From Ashinkailepas kermadecensis (lineage: Eukaryota; Arthropoda; Thecostraca; Neolepadidae): a DNA stretch of 64,000 nucleotides. The first letter of the stretch is position 1. Each line of letters opens with the position of its first letter. Both the position numbers and the translations under genes were made by a program. The notes beneath the pieces were generated by a model, which had not been told where the DNA came from, did not search any database, and saw only the letters and a program-made list of their open reading frames with translations. The stretch lies in the NCBI GenBank assembly GCA_034440615.1, contig JAOTOM010004677.1, positions 332,485 through 396,484 on the forward strand. The letters run 5' to 3'. Below, in pieces: positions 34,849-46,580 of this stretch.

Positions 34849-36794
34849 CTACAACATGTTTTGTTTCAGGAACATTTGCACGTTCACGTGGTCTTCTGAA
34901 AGTTGGAGTCGCCTCTTGTTGAGCAACCAGCCGAGGCTGGAGTACACTCGTTCCGACTGGGTGGAAGTGGCGGGCACACACAAGTACTTCCTTGCGAGAC
35001 GTGCCAAGTTTGGATACTTTAGCTTGCGTTCTCTCCACCAGGAAAGAACGTGTTCCTCGTCTCTGGAAATCTCAGACTCAGCTCGATAATTTCGAACCTC
35101 CCGATCAATCCCTTCCATATCATTATCATCTTCGTCTTCGGACGATGATTCTGACCACTCCAGTCCCATCTTCCTTTTCTTGATCACGGGTTCACTCGTG
35201 GCAGGCTTTTCCGGGGAGGAATGTTTGGCCTTGTGGAGATCCTTGGCCCCCCTTGCTTCCTGAGCCAATTCCTTGTACACCGAGTCCCGCTTGGACTTGT
35301 CTGAGATGACCTTCATCTTGAGAAACCTCGGATCAAGAGCGGTAGCCTTCATCAGGAACGGAATGTTAACATTTTTCTGGGTTCTTTCTTTGAAGTCCTT
35401 CATAATTATGTCCTTCATGTTGGAGATGTACACTGCGTCCTCCTCGCTGGCCTCCAGCTGTTTCTCAATCGACTTCATGACTGGCATGGCGACTGAGGCT
35501 GTTACAAATTTGTTTCCTCCCAGGGTCGTAGAGTACATGTCAAACGTGGTCAAAAATGAGTTAAGCTGCTGTATTTTCTTCATGTCAGCTCGCGTGAGTT
35601 GAAAGTCCTTGAGCTTCTCTTTGGTCTTGAAATTGTACTTCTGGAGAGCCATGTTGATGGCCTTAGCGTTCATGAAGCCCTCCAGCTCATCCCCGAGAAA
35701 CATTGAGGTAGAGGTGTCCTCGACCTTCTCGTCGTCCAAGATCGACGAGTTAGACGCTCGGGTACTCCCCCATCTGTTGACGACATCCTGAACGAGGTTT
35801 TTTTTCTTTATCCCCAGATGTTTCTGAGCCTCCTCCAAACCATATTTGACGACGTATGACTTGTTGTGCTTGGCAATAATCTTCCTCTGCTTTAGGACGA
35901 TGTTATTGACCGCCTTCTCTTTGGTGAGCCCCTCCGTCAGGCTGGAGTGGAGGATATGTTGGAAACAGCCATTCCTCTCATTGTCTTTGAACGCGACGCG
36001 CATCTTGTTCTCGTTGTCAGTGGTAGTCAGGACGACTTTGTACTTCACACCAAATTCTTCGGTGATCTTTACCGTATTCTTTCGATAGTTGACGGCGGTA
36101 TGTGACTCCTTTACCTCTTTCACGCCCAGCGTGAAATATTTCATCTGGAAGTCATCGGTGATCCCGTGCACCCCGGTCTCCTGGAAACTGCGTGCGTTGC
36201 TTGAGCTTCCACAATCAGTAGTAGTGGCCACGAACTCCAACTGCTTCAGTTCCTCCTTGACCCGAGCCGACTCCTTGGCGTACATGTCGTCTATGTATTT
36301 TGTGATGGTTATCTCACAGGGCACGTCATACTCCGGACAAGCCAGAGCCATCACACTGATGAAACCGTCGTCACCGACGATGGCGGCTGGCCTGGTGTCT
36401 TTAACACACCACTTGGCTATCGCTGAGGTCATGGACTTCCACTTATCGGAATTTGTATTCCATTTGACCACCTTTTTTTCTTTGGGGAAGAAGAAGCTCT
36501 TTATTGAGTTCTTGTCGCCTGCCGGATTCTTCTTCGATTCGTAATCCTGTTTATGGTGATTAGTCATGTGACTTGTCAGACTCGTTGTGCTATGATATGC
36601 CATGCCTGCCTTTTGGGCCGGACAAAGCTTACAGAACACACGAGTCGGGTCTGGCATTTTGGAGTCTTTATGTCCCTTGAAATAAAAAAAAAGTCCCAAA
36701 CGACGCTTGTTGGCGCTTTCTTAAGTACTTTCTCAACAGAGTACGTCATCTCCTCTTCCTTTACTGATTCATCCTTACTGCTTCCTTCAGACAT
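34849..36794 (-). CDS. hAT transposase with BED finger (one frameshift)
   Basis: The main frame 36699-34849 is open for 616 residues, but its first codon is TTG. The natural ATG is at 36794 in another frame (MSEGSSKDESVKEEE...). The two frames meet in a run of nine A/T bases near 36682-36690, so a single-base indel there is the only break. Features in order: a BED zinc finger (CKLCPAQKAG...H...H), a DDE/RNase H-like catalytic region (VATTTDCGSSS, VLTTTDNENKM, LDPRFLKMKV) and a C-terminal hAT dimerisation domain (YPNLARLARKYLCVPATST...SERVYSSLG). The length matches active ZBED-like hAT transposases, so the element was recently functional. Homopolymer sequencing error is an alternative to a real mutation. 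Confidence 0.85.
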
Positions 36795-37404
36795 GCTTCC
36801 GGCTGGACTACGATCAGAATCACCAGCTCACCTATGTATGTATCTTAAAGTTTGGATTTTGAGGCCAATTGTGAGTATTTTTTATACCACTTACATAGGA
36901 TCGATGGATTTATGTGATCATAGGGATGTAGATATTTTTCACCTAAATCGGCTGTTTTGGTCAAAATTACGTGGGTAGATTACTCTTTTACAAAAGAAAT
37001 ATGAAACGTATTTTCGGAAACAAATCTAGCATGTGTAGAACGACTTTTCAGATGTCTTTTTTTTATCAATTGTGTCTTACATTAGTTAATTCATTGTTTG
37101 CGATCCCCGTGTTAAATCCTTAAGTATGGTCGAGTTTGACTAATTGGTGGAAATTGGTATCTGGGTGGAAACTGGAAAACTGCTAGATGATTGCTAACAA
37201 GGAATGTCATCCACGTAAGAAGCCAAAACCGAATCTTTTAACATGTAAACATAGGTACATCACATTTTGTCAAAGTAAAGCCCCTCAAAATAATTTTTTT
37301 CGGCGTTTTTCATCGCAAATATTGGCGGTTTTGATGTCGTAAATCACACCATATTTTGACAAAAATGATATAAATCCCTCGACCCTAAACTTATTAGTTG
37401 TCAC

Positions 37405-37698
37405 CAGGGGAGGATCCAGGATTTCATCCACGGGGTGTCTACTCCTCAGGGGGCAAGGTACAATTGGTCAGGGGAAAGGTAAAATTGGTCAGGGGAAAGG
37501 TAAAATTCGTCAGGGGAAAGGTAAAATTGGTCAGGGGAAAGGTAAAATTCGTCAGATGCAAGGGCAAAATGCGGTTGACTAGCGGGAGGGAATGGGACAT
37601 GAATTTTGCGGGGGGGGGGGACCTCGGCTTACGAGAGGGCAAGCCCTGGCTTCAGGGGGGGGGCTATAGCCCCGTATCCCCTTCTGGATCCGCCCGTG
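37405..37698. mobile_element. MITE with GGCGGATCCAG-type ends, copy 1
   Basis: Ends CAGGGGAGGATCCAGGA (left) and CTGGATCCGCCCGTG (right) are inverted repeats. It is nested inside the hAT element. Internally a 21-bp unit TCAGGGGAAAGGTAAAATTG recurs about five times (37450-37556). It is related to the element at 61346-61660. Confidence 0.6.
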
Positions 37699-39861
37699 AA
37701 CCCTCACAATATGCCAAAAATCCGCTGCAAGATTATAACGGCCTCACAGAGCACGAAGCACAAAACACACACCGCTCAATATGCTGAAATTTGAAAACTG
37801 AACGGACCGGCAGTTCACAACAGACGGGTATTGGTTTGATTTTCGGCCAGCAGGCACGTGCGCTGCAATGCGGCTGGTACCATCAGGCCGGGGGATAAAA
37901 AAATTGCGTTTATCTTTGTAATGAGTTCGTTGAGCCCAAAACACAGAAATTCTAGTTCTACATCAAGAATTCACTGACCGTGACCTTGACGCACGGGAAG
38001 AAGCAAACGCTGGCGAATATTCGGAATAATCGTATTTATCGATTAAAATATTTTTCTGCCGACGAATTCGAATATTCGTATTCGTCGAATTAATCGATTA
38101 TCCGACTATTCGATGGACTCTTTACTAGAAATATACATACTCTCACCCAATCAATCCCTTACCTCAAGTTCCTAGGAAGCTTTATATCGCAGCCTATCTA
38201 GCATCAATTCACTTGCTATTGCATAACACACTCCCATTGTGCTACCATAGACAATCTCATCAGTATCACATCCCGAAGGAAGGTGCTGAATGCACTGCTA
38301 GGTACACCCTATATACAGTTATAAAGCGTTTAGACTTAATAAGAGACCCAAGGACCCATCCAGTTAAGTCTGTAAATGGAAGATATTATAAGCCTGGTAA
38401 AAAGACCCTCCCCAACCATCCCACATCCTGAAGAACCAGTCCTCCAATATCCCACATACCTATCAATGCCTATCTACCCTAGCTTTCCAGCCCTATTCCC
38501 CTGATCTCTCTTAACACATGTGTATTGAATGCCTTATCAATAATTTTCAAACTGCATCCATGCCTGCTTAAAGGGGTCTGTGCCGTGCACACTTACTTAA
38601 CATACATCTCACCCCATCCATCACAAATTAGAACTCAAAAACAAGATTTTCCTGTGTAAAAAATGTATCCACCCTACTTTTAAATACATTCAATGAGTAA
38701 CTCCCCACAACATCAGCAGGCAGCCCATTCCACTGATCAACAACCCTTTGACTGAAGGCCTGTTGTCGCTTAACTGTCCTACACCTCAACTTGTCTAACC
38801 TGAATTGATGACCCCTATGTGATACTCTAAACTGAAGAGCGCCATTTAAATTGACCTGATCTAGCCCTTTAACAATTTTGTACATTTCAATCATGTCCCC
38901 CCTTAATCTCCTATACTTGAGTGAGTACATATTTAATGCCACAAGCCTTTCTCCATATTCTAGGTTACCTATTCCACTGATGAGTCTAGTTGCTTTGCGC
39001 TGCACTCTCTCTAACTTGTCTATATATTTTTGTAGGTAGGGGCTCCAAGCTTGTACAGAATATTCCAAGTGGGGTCGCATGTATGCTTAGTACAGTTTTT
39101 TTTCTTGACTTCCTTGCTCTTAAACATCACACTTCTATTAACGAGTCCCAGCATTCTGAGTGCCCTGTTCCTAGCTGAGCTACATTGCCTTTCTGCTTTA
39201 AGGTCTTTTGAAACCAACACACCTAAGTCCCTTTCCTCTTCAATAACATCCAGTTCCCTCCCTCCCATTGTATATCTGAAAGTCTCACCTCCAGACCCCA
39301 GATGCATAACCTTACACTTGTCATAGTTGAAAGACATCTGTCATTGATCAGCCCACTTTTTTAGGTCCTCCAAGTCTAGTTGAATATTTCTAGATTGATC
39401 AGAACTGTTTGCCACTCCTACCAGCTTGATGTCATCCGCAAATTTGAACACTATTCCTCAGCCCTACCTCAATGTTATTCACAAAGATGATAAAGAGAAG
39501 TGGCCCTAGAACAGAACAGTGGTACTCCACTCAGAACATCCTTCCAATCAGATTTACATCCATTTAACATTACCCTTTGTTTCCTTCCCCTCAACCATGC
39601 TTCAATCCAACCTAGAACTTTTCCAACAATCCCATGTTGCTGTAGTTGATGAATTAGCCTCCCATGTGGAACTTTATCAAAAGCTTTGCTAATGTCCAAG
39701 TACAAAACATCTATCCTGCTTTGATTGTCTACTTCTTTAGTAACATACTCCATGAACTCCAAAAGGTTAGTTAAACAAGACCTTCGAGATCGAAATCCAT
39801 GTTGAGTATCCCTTAAAAGATTGTGCCTGTCAAGATTGTGCCTATCATTGTGCCTATGTTA

Positions 39862-42140
39862 GAATGTTTGTCGATAATGTGTTCGCCTAAAGGTGTGTAT
39901 GCTCTCCGAAGTCTGGCATCTCCCAAGTGCTCATTGTACCTATCCCTGATACTACGTTTGGTTTCACCGACATAAAATGTTCCAAGACAGCGATTGCACG
40001 TTATTTTGTAAACTACGTTTTTCCGTGTGCATCTACCTTTGAGCCCGTTGATACAGGTGTGGCACGTTCTCCTACCAGCGGGGCATGGCGGCATTTCCAG
40101 GGTTGAGCGAACCAGGTAAGATTTCAGCGTAGGTCCGCTAGTCCAGGCTACCCTAACATGGTTTAGATGAGACGAACGGATGGCTGCGTTTACCTGTCGA
40201 CATAGTTGGTCATCGACAAAAGGAAGTCTCATGTAAACATAGTTGGGATTGCTACCCGCTCGATGCTGACGTTGCCCACCTATCCTGCTCCTGTTGTGAG
40301 GGTGAACAGCACGAGCGGCGGAGTGTACCCGATGTGCTGGGTATCCGTTTTCCAGGAAAAGAGTCGTCATCTTCGCAAGGCTCCGCTCGCATGAAATAGT
40401 ATCGGAGGAGACTCGTGCTGCTCTCCTCATTTGGGATGTTACAGCGGCCTTTTTAGTGGCCATCGGGTGGGCCGAATCATAGTGCAAGATGATGGGGGCT
40501 GCCATTGGTTTAAAGTACAGCTCGGTGGTGTAGCTCTCATCAGCCTGAACTACAAACAACGTATCAAGGAAAGGAATCGAACTGCTATGACCAGTGTGTT
40601 CTAAGGTAAACTTGATGCTGGAATGTTGTTGGTTAATTTCTGCAAAGAAGTCGAGCAGAGAGGCCAAGCCATGTACCCAAACACCAAAAATATCGTCTAT
40701 ATACCTCATGTAGAGAGCTGGTTTCAAATAATACGAAGCTAAGAAAATCGACTCAAGGCGGTGCATAAAAGCAATCGCTAAAGGAGGTGCACATCGGTTA
40801 CCCATAGCCACTCCTTTTGTCTGCTTGTACATGGAGTTACCGAAACGTATGAGGTTATTGCTAAAAATATGTGTTAGTAATTTCACACAGTCCTGTACCC
40901 CAATCCCGAAAAGACAAATATCATCCAGATTGTCCTCGATTAGACGAATCACAGCATCTATTCCCTCCTTTATCGGAATGTTGCCATATACAATTTTTCA
41001 CGTCCATGGTGAAAACAATACTGCCTTCCGGAAGTTTGGTATGAAACGTTTCTTTCACCCTCTGCAGTTACGACTCCGAGTTTGTCAGATGGGCGGGAAC
41101 CAACGCTAGTATCTGGACGAGAATCTTACTCAAGAACCAAGATAACTTGTCTAGGGGGTCACCACTCGCCGACACTATAGGGCGCAGTGGAACCTCTTGT
41201 TTGTGTTTTTTGGGGAGCCCGTATAATTCCGCTGTGCGGCTGGAATGAGGAAGGAGAGATAACACTGTGTCTTTATGTAACTTCCCTGATAAAGTTTCCT
41301 TCATGATAGTACATGTTTCGATTTCGAGACGTTTGGTAGGGTTTGGTTGGGAAGGAATGCTCTGATTATCGTCCGTTATTTTGCTGGCCTTTTCAATGTA
41401 ATCCGTTTTGTTTAGCACGACGAATCCTTTGCATTTATCTGACGGCTTTACTATGACATTATCGTTGTTTTTCATTTCCCGAAGTACTTCCCTCTGTTTC
41501 GCATAATTGTCCGACATTTTGTCCGATGCTTTGTTGTGATATTTATATGCTTTTAACACTTTTGTTTTTAAATCTTTCAACTCAGATTCTATTTGAGTTG
41601 TGGCTCTCGGTGGTTGGTATGCAGGAGTGTCGGGGAACATGGGGCGAAACTTTAAATAACCTGTGCTAGAGGTGCTTTGTGGTAAGCCTGCCTGCGGTAC
41701 CTGAGGTACAGTTTGTTATTTTGTCTCCCTCACATTCCTCCACCGCAAACCATAGATCGCCCTTTCTTCGCCTGATTCTGCCTTTTCCAAACAGCTACGA
41801 TCCACTTTCTGAGCTAACGCAAAATTGGGGCCTTTGTCAAGCAATCCCAAGATATCTGAGTCTAGAGGTAACTTACTTAGATTATACGTGCGATTTGTAC
41901 GATATTGTTCAGTGCCATCGCCGTTGGTGACCGTACTGTGGGTGTCAGAAGTAATGCAACTACACGAGCTCTCTCCACTAGTAGCCGCGTGGTGGAGTAA
42001 ATTATGTTTATCCGGGAGTGGCGTAGGTGGTTGGTACGATGAATGTGTGCCTAGGCGAAGTTTGTCCTCCTGTGGTGCTCTACGGTCAGCTGCTGGCCTC
42101 ACACTGCAGTTTCTGACTCCAGAAACAATGCTGGAGATCC
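39862..42140 (-). mobile_element. Penelope-like element: RT and GIY-YIG domain
   Basis: Minus strand. An N-terminal region is at 42140-41716 ([20 protein letters not shown]). RT follows at 41640-41068 (VIVKPSDKCKGFVVLNKTDY, AELYGLPKKHKQ, PLRPIVSASGDP) and at 40952-39862 (KGVAMGNRCAPPLAIAFMH, LYMRYIDDIFGVW with the catalytic YIDD). The Cys-rich linker CPAGRRTCHTCINGLKGRC leads into GIY-YIG (VVYKITCNRC, TFYVGETKRSIRDRYNEH). This order is diagnostic of endonuclease-positive Penelope-like elements. A TAA near 41068 and frameshifts near 41000 and 41700 inactivate it. It resumes at 33676 after the LINE insertion. Confidence 0.92.
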
Positions 42141-42142
42141 AT

Positions 42143-42337
<195 letters not shown>

Positions 42338-42689
42338 GCATACTTTACTGTGTAGCTATATGCATATGAATGTATCGAGAACGTAGATGTTATGTGCGAA
42401 AACTGTTCGGTATAACAATACATCCTCTCAGCTCCTGAACACACTTTGCTAGCAGGCATCATTTTGCTAATTGTATCGAAAATCCAGCATGTGACAAAAG
42501 GAGTCATTCGTCCGCTTAAAGGCAGTAAGCCACTCGCACCCGTACGCTTCTTTCAAGGGAGGCGAAGTAGGGTCCAAGTACCCAATGGGTGCAAATAATG
42601 CTAGCACCAGCTGGGAGTGCATGCCAAATGCTGGTTTTTGGAGTGAAGCACCCACGGGGTGCTAATATGCACACTGTTTCTGGGTGTTC

Positions 42690-43092
42690 ATCCTAAGTGC
42701 CATGCTACTAAGCAAGCGCCCTCTCCTCCCTGGTTGGATGGTTCAGTGCAAATTCACTGCAGTTAACACAGTAAAAACTCAGTTGATGATGCTTGGAAGC
42801 AGGCAAAACCTGTGCGGTGCTCTCTGGATGGCGGTTAACTTATGGAGAAATTCATTCATTCGGAGAGCGTCTTGCAAAAACCTCGGATTGATTTTCGCCC
42901 ATGTCTGTCGTGGGACGTCCACATAGCACGACTCACTCGGAAATTGTTTCTATTTCTAATCGGTCTCAGTCACTTTCGGTACTACCTCGCACAAACATTC
43001 TGTTAACAGCCGATATCACTGGACTGGTGACAGGCTGGCCAAACTCACCCAACAACAACAATTATGTTCACTCTGGTTCACAGCCTGGGTGA
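42690..43092 (+). mobile_element. LINE RT fragment
   Basis: The plus frame near 42750-42930 reads KTQLMMLGSRQNL and KNLGLIFAHVC. These correspond to KTQLLLLGSQQNL and KNLGLMFDCNLSWNSHV in the LINE at 62640-64000. It is frameshifted and short. Confidence 0.65.
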
Positions 43093-43769
43093 CCTCACGT
43101 TTCGAAATGGCTCGTGTGCCAAAATGGCTCCGGATAGAGAGGTGAAATTTGCCACACGTCTGGGACCGTTGGCTGAATATTATAATTTGCTCGGACCTTA
43201 AATGTCAGTTTCCATTTTCGACAATGAGAACAATGCCTGAGACTTTTCCTAAGGAAGTTGAACTTTTAAAAAAATAAGCTGAAAGGAAAATCAGAAATGC
43301 TGCCATCGGCCTAATATCCTCAAGACGTCAACATGTACAAGCATGCTCACGACTCAAGTAAGTAATGCATTAACAAATTTGGCTGTCAAAGTTTCAACAG
43401 CTGACTTATTCAATGTGATCAAGTTGAATGTCAATGGCTTCAAAGACAATTTAGAAGGAAGCACTTGGATTGGCGAAACCTGACAAATGCACTTAATTTT
43501 CCAGATGCAGTTGGGCACACGCACGCAATTTCAAGGGTGCATGAACGTGGACCGAAAACGCTTGTCGCTATCTTGGTTTACGGTATCCTGCTTTGTTCAC
43601 TGAATAATAAGCACATGCAGGAGGCCACCCTGGACGTGATGGCTATCTGGTGATGGTGCAAAGCAAAAGAAGGTTAATGTTTCACCAGTAGCACGTTTCA
43701 TTTTGATGTCTGCTAGGTGAGTGATCACGGTGCTTCGGTGTGCATTGAAGAATAGCCGCTGCACCAGCA
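43093..43769. other. Unassigned
   Basis: No gene, RNA or repeat recognised. Confidence 0.4.
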
Positions 43770-44022
43770 GTGTGTGAGGTTGAAACGCTCACAACAGAAA
43801 AGGAACCGATGGAGTCACATTTCTTCCAAATTGCGCGCTTTCGCTCTATAGTTTAAGTCACAGAGTCGGGAGCGTACCATCCAGTGTGCGAGGACTGGGT
43901 GGGAAGGGATTCTTCACTCTCATCGCCGACCATTCCGAGTGATGGCCCACACACGGCAGCAAATTCCGTAGGAAGGCTGCCAGAAGAGCGCATGGAAGGT
44001 CCGAAGTTCGAAAATAAAACTG
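43770..44022. repeat. Dispersed direct repeat, copy 1
   Basis: About 250 bp closely matching 48170-48418 in the same orientation: GAAACGCTCAC, AAAGGAACCGATGGAGTCAC, TTCTTCACTCTCATCGCCGA, CCGTAGGAAGGCTGCCAGAA. It ends in an AATAAAAC motif. Weak similarity (TAGTAGACACCT) continues past the end of each copy. Confidence 0.8.
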
Positions 44023-44099
44023 ACGAAAACTGAAACGGTGCCTACCTAGTAGACACCTACATTGAGCCTAAACACACCATCACACAAGTTTCGTCTTTC

Positions 44100-44770
44100 A
44101 CTCTCGCACATACACTACGCAACATACTAAACGTGTCATCCTCCCACGCCCGACGAAACGCCCGGCGCAGCTACGTAGCTGCCCTCTCCTCATCACCTGA
44201 ACCCACATCCAGTCCAGCACCAGCACTCGCCCACAATACCATTCCACCAACAGCCGGCTCCCGGAGTCCGGCACACCTCCCTCTTCAACTCCCCACCGAT
44301 CTACGACTCCACCGCCCACCACTCCTTGCTACATCACTCCACTGTGGACACGGCCGCAGACCCGGCCTTCTCCCACAACCACTTCACCACGAACCCGGCC
44401 TCCTCCCAGACCAACCACACCGCGGACCCAGCCTTCTCCCATGCCCACCTCACCGCGCACCCGGATTCCTCCCACATCCACCTCAGACTCAGCCTACGCC
44501 CACCTCCAACCCACCTCAGACACAGCCTCATCCCACATCCACCCCGCCCCAGACCCCGCATCATCCCTCACACCCCTTCAGGCCCAGACCTGGTCTACAT
44601 CCCCTCCCTCACCGGTACCCCCATCCCTCACAGGAACTGGCCGTACCCCTTCGCCACACCGTCTCCAACCGGCCAAGGCCCTCTCGATCACCATAACGCC
44701 TTCACATCGCTCCATCCTCCTGGCCCACATCCCTGCCCCTCCCATCCAGCACGACCAAACTAAGGCCTAG
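44100..44770 (+). mobile_element. Pro/His-rich LINE ORF1 remnant
   Basis: Three overlapping frames are open because the sequence is a CCN-rich, stop-poor tract. The start (SSHARRNARRSYVAALSSS) and the Pro/Ser-rich composition resemble the ORF1 tails at 13338-13775 and 18411-18776. It is unlikely to be a host gene. Confidence 0.4.
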
Positions 44771-45110
44771 CCCCAAGGCCATCCCAGCCTCCACACATGG
44801 CACATGAAAATGAGACTGCTGAAGATCGCTCCAATGTGGTATAGTCAATCCTCGGGTACACGCAGGGCGTTGGTGAATCTAGTCATGTGGCTGAAGCGTG
44901 GCGTGCAGCGATTGTCGCCTCCCCAACTGGTGTAAAGACATCAAGTGGTAGCCATGACTGTATTGATCGGCACGAAGCCGTACTTTAGTTAATGTACAAT
45001 CTAGCTGGCTTCAATCACAAATGTGCCGTTATGTGTACACGCGACTGCTCATTGCTGCATATCGGAGGTGCTGAAAAGACCATGTTGGCTAACTTCAAGA
45101 CAACCTGACC
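44771..45110. other. Unassigned
   Basis: Nothing recognised between the Pro-rich tract and the CT microsatellite. Confidence 0.4.
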
Positions 45111-45243
45111 AGTCCCCCCCCCTCTCTCTCTCTCTCTCTCTCAGACTCTCCTAGTCTTAGTCTTAGTCTTAGTCTCAGTCTCAATCTCAATCTCACTCTC
45201 TCTCTCTCTCTCTTTCTCTTTCTCTCTCTCTCTCTCTCTCTCA
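45111..45243. repeat. (CT)n microsatellite
   Basis: CT dinucleotides interrupted by AGTCTT and AATCTC runs. Confidence 0.97.
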
Positions 45244-45289
45244 CACTTATTCATAGCATTCTTCAGTACGGTGAGCCGTCTACCCTTGC

Positions 45290-45506
45290 TTCATTTTTCC
45301 AAATGAACTCCGCCTACCGCTCCATGGAGACACCGCTCCATGGAGACACGACAGGATGGTCAGCCCACCTGGCCGCAATCCGAATCGAGGCGGGCCGACG
45401 GCGTTTTCCATACCGGGCGCCGGCCATGTACAACCGGATGCCACGTGATATAACCCTTCTGAAGGCAGATTGTTTCAAACGGACTGTGCGGAAGCATTTA
45501 AAGTGA
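45290..45506 (+). mobile_element. LINE C-terminal fragment
   Basis: The frame 45303-45506 reads RFPYRAPAMYNRMPRDITLL...FKRTVRKHLK. This is the AYN.LP.D....FK..L..HL ending of CR1/Jockey-like ORF2 proteins and matches the layout at the end of the LINE at 62795. Confidence 0.6.
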
Positions 45507-45849
45507 CTAGATCGAACTGCTATTTGCTATTTGTTTGCTTCAACTGTGTGCGTATTTTGCCCTACCTTGACGACCTTTTTATCACATATCGCGGAGCAAA
45601 GAATAGCCACCACCTGTGTGGATGGCCCAAATAATGCTAAGGAAGTAAATCATTAATGGCACAGGTTGCGAGAAAGGTGCTAGTTCTATGCATCATGATT
45701 ATGCTTATAATCCGACATTTTGTGCTATGTTACCAACGCCAAAATGCTGCTTACTCGAATCGGCAATGTAGTACTGATGTTTAATAGCTTAAATAGCACA
45801 GCCAGGGTGTTAATATTTTTTTACTGCCGTAGTTTTGGGGGCGAAGTAC

Positions 45850-46580
45850 CCACGAGGTGCGACCATACTCACCGCACCATGCATATATCTGCTTCTCGTT
45901 CACATGTGTCGCATTCGCCATATGTTGCGAGGCCGCTCACGACCCACCAGCACCGCGAGGCCTGTGCAGGTGGTCACCACTGGGACTTCAGTTCCCCACG
46001 GCGCGAACATCAAGCACACGGCAGCCGGCCACTGGCGTACTCTGGCGACGGTCACCTGGCGGGCTGCTCTGCGACGCACGTCGTGGTCGTTGTGGCGCGC
46101 TCCCCGGGCACGGATCTTCAACCAGTGCTCATTCAGCGTAGTGGGCCATACGGAGGGCCCCGTCCACGACACATCCCACGAAGCACCTCATTTCAGGAGG
46201 GTAGACCCAACAGAGGGTGGCTCCCTAGAGCCGTGGACCCCACAGAGTAGCTCTTTCCAAAAACGGTGGACCCCACAGATCACCTCCCCCAGAGCTGTGG
46301 ACCCCACAGAGCACCTACCACAGAGTGATAGATCCCACGGGCACCTCTTTCCGAACCATCCGACCCGCGGTAGCCCATTCTACCAAGTCCACTGCGACGA
46401 ATACAGTTATTTTCTTCAGCCGTGCCTGCAGATCTTCAGACACTTCTCATCCGTCCCGATCCGATTTGATTCTGATCCGTTCTGATCTGAGACGTTGCTG
46501 CAGATGTGATCCTCTACTGCTAGACGTTGCTGCAAGCGCGGCTCTCTTCGTCGTTAAAGCCGCCAGGAGTCGGAAATTAC
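45850..46580. other. GC-rich segment, short GTGGACCCCACAGAG repeats
   Basis: Open in several plus frames but no domain recognised. Between 46203 and 46335 a roughly 35-bp motif centred on GTGGACCCCACAGAG recurs about five times. The 35-bp minisatellite begins right after it. Confidence 0.4.

Larger units (their letters stand above)
33762..38122 (-). mobile_element. hAT transposon with 8-bp target duplication
   Basis: The element of 4361 bp is bounded by TACTAGAA at 33754-33761 and 38123-38130, the 8-bp duplication expected for hAT. The homologous LINE at 2530-3500 has the motif once, at 3416-3423 (minus strand). The subterminal ends are imperfect inverted repeats rich in ATTCG/CGAAT (AAGAGCAAATTCGG on the left, AAGAGTCCATCGAATAG on the right, inverted). 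It carries a transposase gene and a nested MITE. Confidence 0.9.
33683..39855 (-). mobile_element. CR1/L2-like LINE inserted in the Penelope element
   Basis: Minus strand, 5' truncated, itself split by a hAT transposon. ATGTTA at 39856-39861 and 33677-33682 is a 6-bp target duplication of Penelope coding sequence. RT motifs are TQHGFRSRRSCLTNL (39800), LYLDISKAFDKVPHGRL (39690), then the C-terminal part (39337-38628: FNYDKCKVMHLG, RPHLEYSVQAWSP, QWNGLPADVV). Frameshifts near 39530 and 39080 inactivate it. At the 5' junction AGGCACAAT is repeated three times (39815-39855 on the minus strand), a filler typical of 5'-truncated LINE joins. The 3' UTR matches 2890-3500. Confidence 0.85.

Noticed and set aside
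35273..36544. Several plus-strand frames across the hAT element
   Set aside because: They are antisense to the long, domain-bearing transposase frame.
44133..44763. Pro/His-rich host gene
   Set aside because: Three overlapping frames of equal quality in a CCN-rich tract next to LINE debris; more likely an ORF1 remnant.
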